Shown: positions 29,697 to 41,500 of the stretch, in pieces
How positions within the stretch are numbered: position 1 is the stretch's first letter
Layout of the letters: the number at the start of each line of letters is the position of its first letter
From: Pokkaliibacter plantistimulans
GTDB lineage: Bacteria > Pseudomonadota > Gammaproteobacteria > Pseudomonadales > Balneatricaceae
Length of the DNA: 64,000 nt
Assembly (NCBI RefSeq): GCF_003194385.1
Contig: NZ_LAPT01000029.1
Span: 1 to 64,000 of the forward strand
Reading direction: 5' to 3'
Notes under the pieces: generated by a model
What the model was told of the DNA's origin: nothing
The model's input: the letters and a program-made list of their open reading frames with translations, nothing else
The model's database searches: none
Program-made: the position numbers and the translations under genes

Positions 29697-29724
29697 CAAA
29701 TCCTCTCTGGTAGGCACTAATTCA

Positions 29725-31845
29725 TTAATCTATTCGACGACGAAATGGGGGCAGTGAATCCAGCAATGCCTTTCCGTATCTTTTGGAGACAACCCGGCGA
29801 TCAAGCAATGTAATGCGGCCAGTATCTTGCTCCGAGCGCAAGAGCCTTCCCGCAGCCTGCACAAGTCGAATACTGGCATCAGGCATACTGATCTCCATAA
29901 AGGGGTTGCCACCCCGTTTTTCAATCCATTCTGCTAGGCCAGCCTCAACAGGGCTATCAGGCACCGCAAACGGAATTTTGGCAATGATAACATGAGTCAG
30001 GTATTTTCCTGGCAGATCAATACCTTCTGCGAAAGAAGCTAACCCGAATAAAATACTACCCCGCCCCTCATCCAGGTTTTCGCGATGCAACCTCAAGACT
30101 TCCTGTTTGCTGTAAGTACCTTGGGCGAGGATTAGATCAGCCCAAGGCTTGCCGATTTTTTCTAGCACCTCTTCCATTTGCCTGCGAGAGCTGAATAGCA
30201 CTAGCGACCCTTCATGCAGGTTAAGGTTTTGCCTCAGCCACTCGACCAGCTCGGCGGTATGCTCCTGCGCTCGCGTAGGCTCATTACGCAAGAGAGGAAC
30301 CCACAGCTCAGCAGCATCACCATGATTAAATGGGCTCTGCACGCGCTCATAGGCTGCATCACTTGGCAAGCCGGCACGCATCATAATGCGATCAAACCTG
30401 TTTAATGCTGTTAATGTTGCTGAGCATATTACAGCGCCAAAACATCTATTCCACAGCACCTGACGTAAACGCTCTGCCGCCAGTATCGGACTGGAGCATA
30501 GATTAGTATCCAATATATCCTGATAGTCGAGCTTCTCTGCCCACCGAGCCAATGGCACAGCGCCTTCTGCATCATGCTCACTGTAACTCGTGCACAGCGC
30601 CCGAGCCTCCTGAATACGCGCAAGCATCTGCCCAATGATAGGGAACCAGGCCTCAGCTTCCTTGGCTGATATATCAGGATATTCCCCCCCCATCGCCTGC
30701 TGAATGCCGCGACTCAATTTATCAACGAGACTTTGCAGTGCGCCCCAACCTTGCCGTAACTGATCACATAAGCCGCGCAGCTCTTCAGGCACACGCCCTT
30801 CAGCAAAACGGTATACGTTTGAGCTGTACTCGCTGTCATCACCCCACGTGACGGTGCTGCCAATCAATTCATTAAGGTATAGCAAACCCTGCTCAAGGGT
30901 TCTCACTTCGGAAGGAATCTGCTCTACAGCCTTCACCATATCGCCTGTCAGTCTTAACTGAGCTGCCATCGATGCCATATTTTTGTTCAGCTGCTTCAAC
31001 CATCGATCGGTTGAGCGTACGGCCATCGCAAAAGTAAAGTGCCCAAGCGCCTTATCAGGCAAATGATGGCCTTCATCAAATACATAAATGGTCTTAGCTG
31101 GAGCAGGTAAAATGACCCCCCCTCCCAAGGAGAGATCTGCCAGCACCAAGTCATGATTTGCGACGATACAATCTGCGTCCTCAAGCTCCTGTCGAGCACG
31201 ATAAAATGGACACTGACTAAAAAACTGGCAACGATGGCGAGTGCATTGCTGATGATCAGTCGTGAGCTTACTCCAACTACTGTCTGGCAACGGGTTGGGT
31301 AAATTATCTTTGTCACCGTTCCACTGGCCAGAAGACCAGATTTGCATCAGATTTTGCCAGTCCTCACCCTCTGCATCTTTGTTGCTCAGGGCATCCTGTT
31401 CAAACAGTGCCAACGTCGGATCGCTTGTCGCTCCTGTCAGACGCTCCAGCTTACTTGGACAGAGGTAGCGTCCCCTGCCTTTCGCCAGAGCATAGGAAAA
31501 CTGCATACCGCCATTAGCCTTCAAGTCCGGCAGATCTTTTTGTGTTATTTGCTCCTGCAGAGCAACTGTTGCAGTAGATACAACAACCTGCTTTTTCCAC
31601 ACTTTTGCCAGCGGCAGGGTAGCAAGCAAGTAGGCGACTGTCTTCCCTGTTCCAGTGCCCGCCTCTATGACGCAAAGGTGCCGACCACCAATGCGGTTAT
31701 GCTCAGAATCTTGCTCGATCTCTCCAAAAGTACGCGCAATAGTTCCAATCATCTGCCTCTGACCAAGCCTGGGTCGAAGAGATTTTGCCCCTAGATAAGC
31801 TCGATAGGCTTGCTGGATAGCCTCTTTATGGCTTTCTTCTAACAT
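29725..31845 (-). CDS. dinG: ATP-dependent DNA helicase DinG
   Basis: 706 aa. XPD-like 5'-3' helicase that removes R-loops and other structures. Walker [10 protein letters not shown] (61-69), four cysteines placed for a 4Fe-4S cluster (Cys129, Cys201, Cys206, Cys212), DEGH at 257-260 for motif II, and [14 protein letters not shown] plus [12 protein letters not shown] at the C-terminus. It lies divergent from lexA; E. coli dinG is LexA-controlled, but I do not see a separate SOS box close to this start. rhlB follows after 28 bp. Confidence 0.92.
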   Translation of the reverse strand: MLEESHKEAIQQAYRAYLGAKSLRPRLGQRQMIGTIARTFGEIEQDSEHNRIGGRHLCVIEAGTGTGKTVAYLLATLPLAKVWKKQVVVSTATVALQEQITQKDLPDLKANGGMQFSYALAKGRGRYLCPSKLERLTGATSDPTLALFEQDALSNKDAEGEDWQNLMQIWSSGQWNGDKDNLPNPLPDSSWSKLTTDHQQCTRHRCQFFSQCPFYRARQELEDADCIVANHDLVLADLSLGGGVILPAPAKTIYVFDEGHHLPDKALGHFTFAMAVRSTDRWLKQLNKNMASMAAQLRLTGDMVKAVEQIPSEVRTLEQGLLYLNELIGSTVTWGDDSEYSSNVYRFAEGRVPEELRGLCDQLRQGWGALQSLVDKLSRGIQQAMGGEYPDISAKEAEAWFPIIGQMLARIQEARALCTSYSEHDAEGAVPLARWAEKLDYQDILDTNLCSSPILAAERLRQVLWNRCFGAVICSATLTALNRFDRIMMRAGLPSDAAYERVQSPFNHGDAAELWVPLLRNEPTRAQEHTAELVEWLRQNLNLHEGSLVLFSSRRQMEEVLEKIGKPWADLILAQGTYSKQEVLRLHRENLDEGRGSILFGLASFAEGIDLPGKYLTHVIIAKIPFAVPDSPVEAGLAEWIEKRGGNPFMEISMPDASIRLVQAAGRLLRSEQDTGRITLLDRRVVSKRYGKALLDSLPPFRRRID

Positions 31846-31969
31846 GCAACATCTTCCGCAATTCTGACTGGCTCATTCCACCAGCATTGTATAGGTAATC
31901 CCTATGTATGTCCGTTGCCACCAGCGCTACTACAAGCCGACAGAGCTGGTCAGATTTTCATCTTTTGGA

Positions 31970-32021
31970 TTTACAACATGAGATGACTGTATATAATCAC
32001 AGATACTGTATAAACAGACAG
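31970..32021 (+). promoter_or_regulatory. lexA promoter with two SOS boxes
   Basis: -35 TTTACA (31970-31975), 16-bp spacer, consensus -10 TATAAT (31992-31997). Two LexA boxes of the CTG-N10-CAG type: 31987-32002 (over the -10) and 32006-32021 (over the expected start of transcription), 3 bp apart. This is the classic autoregulated lexA layout. Confidence 0.92.
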
Positions 32022-32032
32022 ATAAAATCACA

Positions 32033-32668
32033 ATGATTAAGCTAACACATCGCCAATCAGAAGTTCTTGAGTGCATTCGCCGGTATATTGAAAACACTGG
32101 CTTTCCTCCAACGCGCGCCGACCTGGCACGAGAGCTTGGCTTTCGCTCTCCTAACGCGGCAGAAGAGCACCTGAAAGCCCTGGCTCGAAAAGGCGCTATC
32201 GAAATTATTGCTGGAGCCTCACGCGGCATTCGCATTCCAGGTGATTCAGGCTCTGCCAATGATGAGTCCACACCCGAGGAAGAGACTGGTTTACCTATCG
32301 TCGGTCGCGTTGCAGCAGGCAGCCCTATTCTGGCTCAGGAACATATATCTGACCGTTGCCAGGTCCCACCTGATTTCTTTTCCCCCAAAGCAGATTACTT
32401 ATTACGTGTTCAAGGTATGAGCATGCGAGATGCTGGAATTCTTGATGGTGATCTACTCGCAGTACATCGCACTCAGGAAGTCCGCAATGGGCAGATCGTT
32501 GTAGCTCGAATTGGTGATGATGTGACCGTAAAGCGTTTTGAGCGCAATGGACACTCGGTACAACTCATTGCTGAAAATCCAGATTTTTCTCCCATAGAGT
32601 TAGACCTCACCGCTGAAGAACTGGTGATTGAAGGTTTAGGCGTAGGCGTCATTCGCAGAGGAAGTTAA
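32033..32668 (+). CDS. lexA: LexA repressor
   Basis: 211 aa. N-terminal winged HTH (1-70; [38 protein letters not shown]). Self-cleavage bond Ala95-Gly96 in VAAGSP, catalytic Ser130 ([13 protein letters not shown]) and Lys167 (DVTVKRFE). It represses the SOS genes and is cleaved with RecA help after DNA damage. Followed after 3 bp by sulA. Confidence 0.97.
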   Translation: MIKLTHRQSEVLECIRRYIENTGFPPTRADLARELGFRSPNAAEEHLKALARKGAIEIIAGASRGIRIPGDSGSANDESTPEEETGLPIVGRVAAGSPILAQEHISDRCQVPPDFFSPKADYLLRVQGMSMRDAGILDGDLLAVHRTQEVRNGQIVVARIGDDVTVKRFERNGHSVQLIAENPDFSPIELDLTAEELVIEGLGVGVIRRGS

Positions 32669-32671
32669 ACC

Positions 32672-33130
32672 ATGCTGTCATCCCTTACTCGTGCCACTTC
32701 AATATTGCAGCTAGACCATATTGCCAACATCAGGACGTTACCACCCACCACAGAATACACTGGCAATCATAACCAGGCAGGTATCACTGAGGTCGTGGTA
32801 AATCAGCAAAGAGATGGCAAAGAACTATGGCTACTACCGATGCTGGCACAGCTTAATGTGGATGACCGCTGGTTTACCTGGGTTGCCCCCCCGAACAATC
32901 TGGAAAAGGATTGGCTGCTCACAGTCGGCATAGACCTCAACAAATGTATTCTGTTGAAACCATGTCGCGGCCATGACGTCTACAATCTTAGTCGTCGAGC
33001 ATTGCGCCAAGGAAACTGCCACCTTGTCGTCAACTGGCCGGAAAAGGAAATTTCATCAGCGGAATATGAAGGTCTGGAGCAAGCAGCTTTTGATGGTGAC
33101 AGCCATTGCATCTTGATTCGCACTCGTTAA
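32672..33130 (+). CDS. sulA: SOS cell-division inhibitor SulA-like
   Basis: 152 aa. The central and C-terminal parts fit SulA: ITEVVVNQQRDGKELWLLPMLAQL, DDRWFTWVAPP (FtsZ-contact region), and LLKPCRGHDVYNLSRRALRQGNCHLVV. It should bind FtsZ and halt division during SOS. Starting 3 bp after lexA, it shares the SOS-box promoter, an arrangement I know from Pseudomonas. The N-terminus is divergent from E. coli. Confidence 0.86.
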   Translation: MLSSLTRATSILQLDHIANIRTLPPTTEYTGNHNQAGITEVVVNQQRDGKELWLLPMLAQLNVDDRWFTWVAPPNNLEKDWLLTVGIDLNKCILLKPCRGHDVYNLSRRALRQGNCHLVVNWPEKEISSAEYEGLEQAAFDGDSHCILIRTR

Positions 33131-33418
33131 ATCAGCTGAGCATCTGTATAGACGTGTGCATGACATTTAATGCCAGCTGAAGACGGTGACCCGAACATAT
33201 AGATTCGTTCTGGGCAATTTATGTCGCATAACCTAATGAGCAGCGTGCAAAGTAAGACTCATCAGTAACTTAGTCGTTAGCTTGATGATTTATGAGAATA
33301 AATAAGTGACGTCTTTAGCTCGGCAGTGGGTTTAGCCAGCATAGGGCATTATCTAATTCTGTACAGTTCTTCAGCAAGCGAGTTCCCCAAGCCCGTCAGA
33401 AGCGTAGCCGCTTAAACC

Positions 33419-33694
33419 TTAATGCAATACGCGAGACGCTTCCGAATCAACGTCTGCTGCCTGTCTTTCCGCTAATTTCTCAGTCAATGCTTGCACGCCT
33501 GATGACAACATCCCTCTGGCCATTTCCAGGTATTGCTCACCCAGAAAATCTCGCATCTCACTCACTACTTGAAGTTTGATTAGAGGCACAACCTCATCTT
33601 CATCATGAAGCTGCAGCAACATTTCCCCATTTTCCAGCTCAACAATTTCCAATACTTTTGTATTCTCCAGCAAGCTGGCTAACTTCTCACTCAC
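33419..33694 (-). CDS. Conserved small protein near topA
   Basis: 91 aa, acidic and hydrophilic with no signal or membrane segment. Sequence MSEKLASLLENTKVLEIVEL continues with an ENGEMLLQLHDEDE segment and an amphipathic C-terminal half (YLEMARGMLSSGVQALTEK). I do not know its function. The order lexA-sulA-(this)-DUF6586-topA agrees with what I recall of Pseudomonas, so it is likely a real conserved gene. Its promoter side faces the DUF6586 gene, 147 bp away. Confidence 0.7.
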   Translation of the reverse strand: MSEKLASLLENTKVLEIVELENGEMLLQLHDEDEVVPLIKLQVVSEMRDFLGEQYLEMARGMLSSGVQALTEKLAERQAADVDSEASRVLH

Positions 33695-33841
33695 TTATCC
33701 AAAACTCCAACATGAAGCCCACCCATTCATTGAGCCTATATAAACGGTGAGACTGAATCTCGGGAAAAATCTCTGTAGACCGCAATTATCAGTTAACCAT
33801 GAGGACTACAATTTAAAAGCTACGGACAAATACCACTAACC

Positions 33842-34363
33842 TTACCACTCAGCGAGCTGCTCACGCCCCTGTTCAACCAGCGCCTTCAATGCCTGCAACC
33901 AAGTTGCTAACTGCTCGTATCTGTACCCATCCTCAGCATGATTGGCTGACAGCTGGACTATGTGAATTTCGGAACTGGTAGAAGGCTGATCTGTAACGGC
34001 CTTCTCAATCACACGCCAGCAACCTTGATACTCAGTAATGAGCATACTTAACCAGCTATCTGGCTCACCCAGTAACTGCTGAATATAAGCGTACTCTGGC
34101 CCCTCATAGCCTCGCTGCTCAAGTAAATCATGCAAATCCAAAGCAGATCTCACTTGCTCCGCTGGGAGCTTGTAGCCCTGAGCAATCTCCCTCAGAAAGG
34201 CATGGTAAGCACCGTAGAGATGAAACAAAACGGACTCATGAAAAGACTCGATTAAAGCGTGCTTATCCCAACTCGTAGAATTACCAGCCTGGACAAGAGC
34301 ATCCAGATGCAGACGTGCAAAATATAATTTCTTATTGGTTCTGCTGGCATAGAGCGGGCTCAT
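33842..34363 (-). CDS. DUF6586 family protein
   Basis: 173 aa from the ATG at 34363 (GAGG eight bases upstream; an in-frame GTG two codons earlier is possible). The start SPLYASRTNKKLYFARLHLD is the recognisable part of the family, followed by a helical, histidine- and leucine-rich body (FHESVLFHLYGAYHAFLREIAQ). No catalytic motif is visible. It lies downstream of topA on the same strand with a 213-bp gap, as in Pseudomonas. Confidence 0.75.
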   Translation of the reverse strand: MSPLYASRTNKKLYFARLHLDALVQAGNSTSWDKHALIESFHESVLFHLYGAYHAFLREIAQGYKLPAEQVRSALDLHDLLEQRGYEGPEYAYIQQLLGEPDSWLSMLITEYQGCWRVIEKAVTDQPSTSSEIHIVQLSANHAEDGYRYEQLATWLQALKALVEQGREQLAEW

Positions 34364-34582
34364 GATCACGACCTCAACTTATGACGTTAGATGGTAATAC
34401 AGAGAAGGTAGCGCTACAGACTTGCCATGACGAATATAGCAAAACCCTACCACAGATATTATAGGCAGGTAGCCCTATGCATTGAGGGTAGACCCAGCCT
34501 CAACCAAGTCGCCCCATCAATGAGCTTCAGAACTCAAATAGGCATGAACTGAAACCGACATGTTTCCACGCCGCTAGTTCAA

Positions 34583-37198
34583 CTAGCCAACTACCCAATG
34601 ACCATCCTTATAGTGCGCCTTCCACCCAGTGGCCTTCCCTTCGACTTCTGTCATGACATATTGCTCTTTGGCTTTGCGACTAAAGCGAACCATTGCAGGA
34701 TTACCATTAGGGTCTTTTACAGGTGCCTCTAACAGGAAATGATATTTAGGATCGATTTCATCCTTGTGCGGTAGCAACTCATGGATGAATGGAGCACGAG
34801 TTTCTCTATTTTTGGGGAACTGACTGGCCGCCAGGAATAATCCGGTCGCGCCATCACGCAGTACGTAGTGATCATCTACCTTTTGACAGCGAATCTCAGG
34901 CATTGAGACAGGATCCATCTTGGGTGGCGCGGCTTCACCACTTTTCAGAAGCTTACGAGTGTTACCACAACTCTCGCTGGTACACCCAAAATACTTGCCG
35001 AATCGACCCGTTTTTAGCTGCATATCAGCGCCACACTTATCACACTCGATCAGTGGGCCATCGTATCCTTTGAGCTTGAATTGACCTTTTTCAACATCAA
35101 ATCCAATGCAGTCCGGGTTATTACCACACACATGGAGCTTGCGATCAGCATCTATGAGGTAACTCTCCATCGCCGTACCGCATAAATGACAACGCTTTTT
35201 ATTACGCAGCAGGCGAGATTCCTCTTCGTCATCCCCCTCTAAACTGACCACTTCGTCACCAGGAACCAAATTGATAGTTCCCTTGCAGCGCTCTTTTGGC
35301 GGCAGGTTATAGCCTGAGCACCCCAGAAAGACACCTGTAGTACCTGTCCGAATCATCATCGGGCGACCGCATTTAGGGCAGGGAATATCCGTTTCAGTGG
35401 GAGCATTAGCACGCATACCGCCATCATCATCGTTGGCCGCATCCAATTTGGCTGAGAACTCGCGATAGAACACATTCAATAGCGTACGCCAGTCTTCCCG
35501 TCCGGTAGCCACATCGTCCAGACGCTCTTCCATCTTGGCCGTGAAGCTGTAATCAAGTAAGTCGGGAAAGTTCTCTACCAGACGATCAGTGACAATATCC
35601 CCGATCTTTTCCGCATAGAAGCGACGATTCTGTACCTCTACATAACCCCGTTCCTGAATGGTGGAAATAATAGAGGCATAAGTGGATGGGCGACCAATCC
35701 CTCGTTTCTCCAGCTCCTTGACCAGGCTTGCTTCAGTAAATCGAGGCGCGGGCTTGGTGAAATGCTGGCTAGGCAACAGCTCCTGCAACGTCATGACCGA
35801 TCCAGTCTGCAAGTCCGGCAGAATGACATCTTCTTCTTTTTTGCCTGCGGCAGGCAGAACACGGGTGTAGCCGTCAAATTTCAGAATCCGGCCCTTAGCT
35901 TTTAGCTCAAACTCGCCCGCCACTACCGTCAGTGTCGAACTGAGGTACTTCGCTGGCACCATCTGACAAGCTACGAACTGACGCCAAATCAGGTCATACA
36001 AGCGCTCTGCATCACGATCCATACCAGCAAGCTGAGTTGCCTTGAGATTCACGTCGGAAGGACGTATGGCTTCGTGAGCCTCCTGAGCACCTTCCTTACT
36101 TGAGTAGACATTCGCTGTTTCTGGCAAATATTCGCTACCAATCTGGCTGAGAATATAGTCGCGACATCCTGCTACAGCCTCTGCTGACAGGTTCGTAGAA
36201 TCTGTACGCATGTAGGTTATGTAACCAGCTTCATACAAACGCTGAGCCAGCATCATGGTCTTTTTCACCCCAAAGCCGAGACGCGTACTAGCTGCCTGTT
36301 GGAGAGTAGAAGTTATAAATGGCGCTCCCGGCTTGGACTGGGTTGGTTTGTCCTCACGCTCTGCAAGATTGAACTGTGAAGCTTCAAGGGATGCCAGAAT
36401 CTTATCGACCTGACTACGACTGACGGGGCGGAATGCCTCCCCAGACTGCCTGACAACCTGAAAACGCACCTGATCTTTGTTCTGTTTTAGATCTGCAGCG
36501 ATTTCCCAGTACTCTTCAGGGATGAAGGCACGAATTTCGCGTTCACGCTCGACAACAAGACGCACAGCTACGGACTGCACACGGCCCGCAGATAACCCTC
36601 GTGCAATCTTGGCCCACAGCAATGGAGAAACCATGTAGCCCACAACGCGATCAAGGAAACGCCGCGCTTGCTGAGCATTCACTCGACTCATATCCAAGAT
36701 GCCAGGGTTGGTAAAAGCCTGGCGAATGGCATTTTTGGTAATTTCGTTGAAGACTACGCGACGATAGCGGTCAGGATTGCCGCCAATGGACTCCATCAGG
36801 TGCCAGGCAATAGCCTCCCCTTCGCGATCCAAGTCCGTTGCCAGATAAATAGCTTCAGCGTCTTTGGCAAGGCGTTTGAGCTCGTCTACTACCTTCTCTT
36901 TGCCCGGCAACACTTCATAATGTGCGTCCCAGTTATTGTCAGGGTCGACCCCCATCCGAGCTACTAACTGCTCATGTGCTTTTTTGGCTTTGTAGATAGT
37001 TTTCTCAGCCGCAGACATCTTTCTGGTCTTCGCAGCCTCTTGAGCACGTTGCTTGGGGTCTACGGTCTTGCCACTACCACTGGTAGGCAAATCACGAATG
37101 TGCCCCACGCTGGACTTAACCACATACTCCGGCCCAAGGTACTTGTTGATGGTCTTGGCTTTGGCAGGTGACTCGACAATTACTAATACTTTACCCAT
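34583..37198 (-). CDS. topA: DNA topoisomerase I
   Basis: 871 aa. Type IA enzyme that relaxes negative supercoils. TOPRIM domain at the N-terminus ([12 protein letters not shown]; acidic TDLDREGEA at 121-129), active-site Tyr329 in [12 protein letters not shown], and three C-terminal four-cysteine zinc fingers beginning [16 protein letters not shown] and CDKCGADM, followed by a basic tail. A well-formed promoter is visible upstream. Confidence 0.97.
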   Translation of the reverse strand: MGKVLVIVESPAKAKTINKYLGPEYVVKSSVGHIRDLPTSGSGKTVDPKQRAQEAAKTRKMSAAEKTIYKAKKAHEQLVARMGVDPDNNWDAHYEVLPGKEKVVDELKRLAKDAEAIYLATDLDREGEAIAWHLMESIGGNPDRYRRVVFNEITKNAIRQAFTNPGILDMSRVNAQQARRFLDRVVGYMVSPLLWAKIARGLSAGRVQSVAVRLVVEREREIRAFIPEEYWEIAADLKQNKDQVRFQVVRQSGEAFRPVSRSQVDKILASLEASQFNLAEREDKPTQSKPGAPFITSTLQQAASTRLGFGVKKTMMLAQRLYEAGYITYMRTDSTNLSAEAVAGCRDYILSQIGSEYLPETANVYSSKEGAQEAHEAIRPSDVNLKATQLAGMDRDAERLYDLIWRQFVACQMVPAKYLSSTLTVVAGEFELKAKGRILKFDGYTRVLPAAGKKEEDVILPDLQTGSVMTLQELLPSQHFTKPAPRFTEASLVKELEKRGIGRPSTYASIISTIQERGYVEVQNRRFYAEKIGDIVTDRLVENFPDLLDYSFTAKMEERLDDVATGREDWRTLLNVFYREFSAKLDAANDDDGGMRANAPTETDIPCPKCGRPMMIRTGTTGVFLGCSGYNLPPKERCKGTINLVPGDEVVSLEGDDEEESRLLRNKKRCHLCGTAMESYLIDADRKLHVCGNNPDCIGFDVEKGQFKLKGYDGPLIECDKCGADMQLKTGRFGKYFGCTSESCGNTRKLLKSGEAAPPKMDPVSMPEIRCQKVDDHYVLRDGATGLFLAASQFPKNRETRAPFIHELLPHKDEIDPKYHFLLEAPVKDPNGNPAMVRFSRKAKEQYVMTEVEGKATGWKAHYKDGHWVVG

Positions 37199-37601
37199 AA
37201 CCCCTTAAAAACCCCTTTCAGGTGGGTGACAGCCACAACCCATAACCAGGCAATACGACGCAAGCGCATTGCGGATCAAGCCTAATTCATACGACGTCTT
37301 GCGCGGCACTTATAACGACCTCAAAAACGCCTTGTCAAGTTTTATCTTATTTAAGGACAGTATCAGTACAGCACGTAACCAGCTTTGCCGGTATCAAATG
37401 ATAACTGCAGTTTTTACTGCTGCTACCTTCACTCCAGCGGCAATGATTGCGTAACCGCCTCTGTAATACTTACTTGCTGATCTTTGTTACCACGCGACGC
37501 GCGGTTCGCACTGATACTGGAAACACTTCAGCATAAGTCGTGAAGCAAAAGCAAAATTAAGTACAATCCTATCTCAGATTATTTACCTGGATCGATGTTC
37601 T
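37199..37601. promoter_or_regulatory. Divergent region topA / membrane-anchored gene; topA promoter
   Basis: 403 bp without a convincing gene. For topA (minus strand): -35 TTGACA (37338-37333), 18-bp spacer, -10 TATAAG (37314-37309). For the rightward gene: TACAAT at 37562-37567 is a possible -10 without a clear -35. A small reading frame at 37269-37454 lies across the topA promoter and is not credible as a gene. Confidence 0.6.
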
Positions 37602-38261
37602 ATGTGGCTTACCGTTGTTATTGCTGTACTACTACTGGTGCTTATCACCTCTCTGTTTGTCAGCCACCTGGCCTATAAGCGTGAACAAGCAATGTTGGCA
37701 ATTGAGCAGCGATTTGGAGCATTACGCAGCAGAACTGAATTTCTACAGGAAATTCAAAGTGCCGTTCAGCACCTGATCATGCCCCCTTTGATCTGGAATT
37801 ATCTCATCGACTTCCATATCAGCCTGCTGACACAGATGAAAGAAGTAAAACCCGATGAAGCATACCTGAATGATCTTATCGAGGAACAAGAAGCTCTGCG
37901 CAGTCAGCAGGGCGTCTATCAAGTACCCGCCACTGATCGATCCATCGTGCGGGCACAAAAATATATTAAATATGTAATGCGCACACTTCGCCAGATGAGA
38001 GGAGAGAACATGCTGAGCGCCCATCAGCTGGATGAGAGCATTCATCAACTGTCCTACGTGCATAACGTCATTGAAATTGACGCTCACACGCAACAGGGCA
38101 TCAAGGCACTGGAGCAACGTCATTATCAAGAGGGCGTAACTCACCTCAAGCATGCAAAGGCGATGATTGCTCGCACAGTGATGAGTGACGAAGAACGTCA
38201 GGAACGCACACAGAAGGTTGACCAATATCTGGCCAACCCTTATAACCACACCGTTTCTTGA
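37602..38261 (+). CDS. Membrane-anchored coiled-coil protein, unknown
   Basis: 219 aa. One N-terminal membrane helix (about residues 2-24: TVVIAVLLLVLITSLFV), then an Arg/Glu-rich helical region (EQRFGALRSRTEFLQEIQSAVQ), suggesting a single-pass protein with a long helical cytoplasmic part. The C-terminal third (IKALEQRHYQEGVTHLKHAK) looks like one tetratricopeptide-type helical hairpin. I do not recognise the family; no partner is evident from context. Confidence 0.65.
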   Translation: MWLTVVIAVLLLVLITSLFVSHLAYKREQAMLAIEQRFGALRSRTEFLQEIQSAVQHLIMPPLIWNYLIDFHISLLTQMKEVKPDEAYLNDLIEEQEALRSQQGVYQVPATDRSIVRAQKYIKYVMRTLRQMRGENMLSAHQLDESIHQLSYVHNVIEIDAHTQQGIKALEQRHYQEGVTHLKHAKAMIARTVMSDEERQERTQKVDQYLANPYNHTVS

Positions 38262-38318
38262 ACCCCATCAACGTACAGCAGGCATTGCTATTGAGTGGAT
38301 GGCTGTGAGATAGCACAC

Positions 38319-38585
38319 TTACTGACCACTCTCTTCACTGTCCCTCAAGCCCGAGCTCGCCTTCTGCAAGGAAAAACGAGGAACGATTTCGCCAAGCACA
38401 TCGACACTGTCACAGAAACTGCTTAACGGCCTTACCCATAAGCCACGTTCTCCGTATAACGCCCTGTAGAGCACCATCCACTCCTCAGTCTCCGTGTGCC
38501 GCACCACCTCCAACACCTGATACCGCCCGCCTTTGAAGTGCAGGTAGAATCCTGGCTGGACAACAGGTTGCTGTTCATCACTCAC
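38319..38585 (-). CDS. DUF1653 family protein
   Basis: 88 aa from a GTG at 38585 that has GGAG seven bases upstream and begins 11 bp after the hrpA stop; the frame extends to 38621 but would overlap hrpA. The domain is recognisable: PGFYLHFKGGRYQVLEVVRH then MVLYRALYGERGLWVRPL, an SH3-like small barrel. Function unknown. Probably last gene of a cobT-hrpA-DUF1653 run. Confidence 0.82.
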   Translation of the reverse strand: MSDEQQPVVQPGFYLHFKGGRYQVLEVVRHTETEEWMVLYRALYGERGLWVRPLSSFCDSVDVLGEIVPRFSLQKASSGLRDSEESGQ

Positions 38586-38596
38586 TGCTTTGCTCC

Positions 38597-41500
38597 TTAG
38601 GCACGTCGTACCTGTTCCCACAGTTTGTTCAGCCGTTTTGCAGATACAGGCTGCAATGTTCCCAGATTCTGAGCGAATAACGAAATCCGATATTCTTCCA
38701 GCATCCAGCGAAATGCTTCAAGATTGGGATCTACGATCCCCAGTTTTTCATGAGCCGACTTTCGTTCCGCGTATTGCATCCAGTACGCCTGCAGCTCCTG
38801 ACTGGCAGCCATTTCCTTGCCAAGATGATTCTGAAAACGCTCCAGCCTTAGCTCAATGCCACGCATGTACAGACTCATGCGTCTCAGATAATGTAAAGGC
38901 GTTGCAGACACGAACCCTTTGTATACTAGTTTTTCAAGCTGCTGCTTAACATCCGAAAGTATCAGAGCCCAGGCCAGATTGACCTTTCCCTGTAGGAACT
39001 TTGCTACCCGGTTTCGACTTTCCAATATGGCAGCCACCAGCTCCGCCAGCTCATTGGCAGCTGCCACAACTTGATTTCGCCCTGCATCAAGTCCTAGTTC
39101 AAAGGCCTCTCGTGTACGCGGCCAATCCTTATCGTGCAGAAATACCTGTTCAAACGCAGCATTAATAACATCATCCACCAACTCTTCCTTACGTCCTACC
39201 GCCACGAAGAACAAAGCCGATTGATTCAGTTTAGGCATATTTTTCTGTAGATACTTAACTTGCTGAGCCAAACGAAGCCGGTAGAGTCGCAACAATCCCA
39301 AACGCATGGATGCTCTGGCCAGATCAGGATGATCAAAAACTTTCACTTCAAGATGATCGCCAGCATCCTGCCAGGCAGGATAACCTTTCAACTTTATTCC
39401 TGCCTGCTCCAGCGTAATCTCCTCTGGCAACGAGACATCCTCTGGCCAGTCAGTCAACCCCGTTCGCTCTAGCTCAGCCAAGGGCATGCGCGCCAATTGC
39501 TGCTGTACCTGCCCGGCAAACTGCTCACATAAGGCTTCAAGGTCACGCCCCATACCAAGATCTTTCCCCTTGGCATCCAGCACACGCAGGTTAAATAAAT
39601 GATGAGCTTCAAGTGCATCTAACTGCCAGTCCTCGGCAGGCACGAGCACACCCGTCATGCGGCGTAGCTGTAGTGTTATCGCTTCGAGCAAGCTACCATC
39701 AGCAGAAGACATCGATGCCAGCATGGCATCAACAAAGTCAGGGATGGGCACGAAATTACGTCGCAACTGCTTAGGCAGCCCCTTCAGCAAGGCAATACAT
39801 TTATCGCGCAACATTCCTGGCACAAGCCACTGCAAGCGCTCTGCGGGTAACTGCCGCAGCAGTGCCACTGGCACGTCCAGCGTGACGCCATCGAGCTTAT
39901 GCCCCGGATCAAAATGGTAACTCAGCGGAAGCTCCATGCCCTGCCAGCGAAAAACATCAGGATATTGAGCCTCAGTTACACCTTCGGCCTGATGCCTCAT
40001 CAGATAGGCTTTGGTTAAAAACAGTGCTTTAGGATCGCGCTGCTCAACACGTTTACGCCAACTCTCAAACGACGTGCCCCCAACGACCTGTTGCCCGCCC
40101 AGTTCATCCAGCTTCTCGCGATAGAACGCGTACAGCGTTTCTTCATCGACCAGAATGTCGCGACGGCGTGACTTCGCCTCTAATGTTTCTACCTCGTCAA
40201 GCAGCTCCCGGTTATGGCTAAAGAAAGGTGCTCGCGTATCGTAGTCGCCATTCACCAGTGCCTCGCGAACGAACAGGGTCTGGCTAACCTCACTATCTAC
40301 CGTGCCAAAACTGACCCTGCGTTTGGGGACAATAATCAATCCAAACAAAGTTCGCTGCTGATAGGCAACTACCTCTGCCCGTTTACGTTCCCAGTGTGGT
40401 TCAAGATAAGCATCCTTGAGTAAGCCTTCTGCTAGCGGCTCTACCCACTCGGGCTCAATTCGGGCTGCACAACGACCGTACAGACGGCTGGTTTCCACCA
40501 GCTCGGCAACAACAACCCAACGAGGCTTTTTCTTGAAGAGTGCAGAGCCGGGGAAAATCATAAAGCGACGATTGCGGGTGCCGTGGTAATCCCCCTCGTC
40601 CGCTTTCTGGCCGATATTCCCCAACAGCCCGGTCAGCAATGATTGATGGACCGCTTCGTAGCTTGCCGGATCCGCGTTGAGAGCCAGCCCCATCTCCTTG
40701 ATCAGCAAATACAGCTGGCGATGCACATCACGCCATTCCCGCATGCGCAAATAGTTGAGGAACTGCTTGCGACAATACTGGCGCAACTGATTCTGGCTTA
40801 ACTCCTGACGCTGCTCTTCATAGCCCTGCCATAACTGCACATAACTGAGGAAATCCGAGTCATCATGCTGCCACTGCCGGTGTCTTTCATCAGCAGCCTG
40901 CTGCTTCTCAGTCGGACGCTCGCGAGGATCCTGCACCGTCAAGGCACTCACAATGATCAGCACTTCGCTCAGGGAGTTACGCTCAGCTGCCGCAAGAATC
41001 ATGCGCCCTAATTGTGGATCGATAGGCAGTCTGGCCAGTTGCCGCCCCAGAGCCGACAATTCACGGGTGTTATCTACCGCCCCCAGCTCTTGCAACAGGC
41101 GGAAGCCATCATTCACAAAGCGGCTGTCGGGCCGCTCAAGGAAGGGGAACGCTTCGATATCACCGAGCTTGAGAGACAACATCTGCAGAATGACGGACGC
41201 CAGATTGGTCCTCAGAATTTCTGCATCGGTAAACAGGGGCCGCGAAATAAAATCCTCTTCGCTATACAGTCTGATACAGACGCCGGGGCCAAGACGCCCA
41301 CAACGCCCTTTTCGCTGATTGGCGCTCGCCTGGGAAATGGGCTCAATCGGCAGGCGTTGTACTTTAGATCGATAGCTATAACGACTGATGCGCGCGACAC
41401 CGGTATCAATCACATAGCGAATACCCGGCACTGTTAACGAGGTTTCAGCCACGTTAGTGGAAAGGACAATACGCCTGCCACGCCCCGAAGGATGAAATAT

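Noticed and set aside
37269-37454. 61-residue reading frame between topA and the next gene
   Set aside because: It lies over the topA promoter, has no ribosome site and no recognisable motif.
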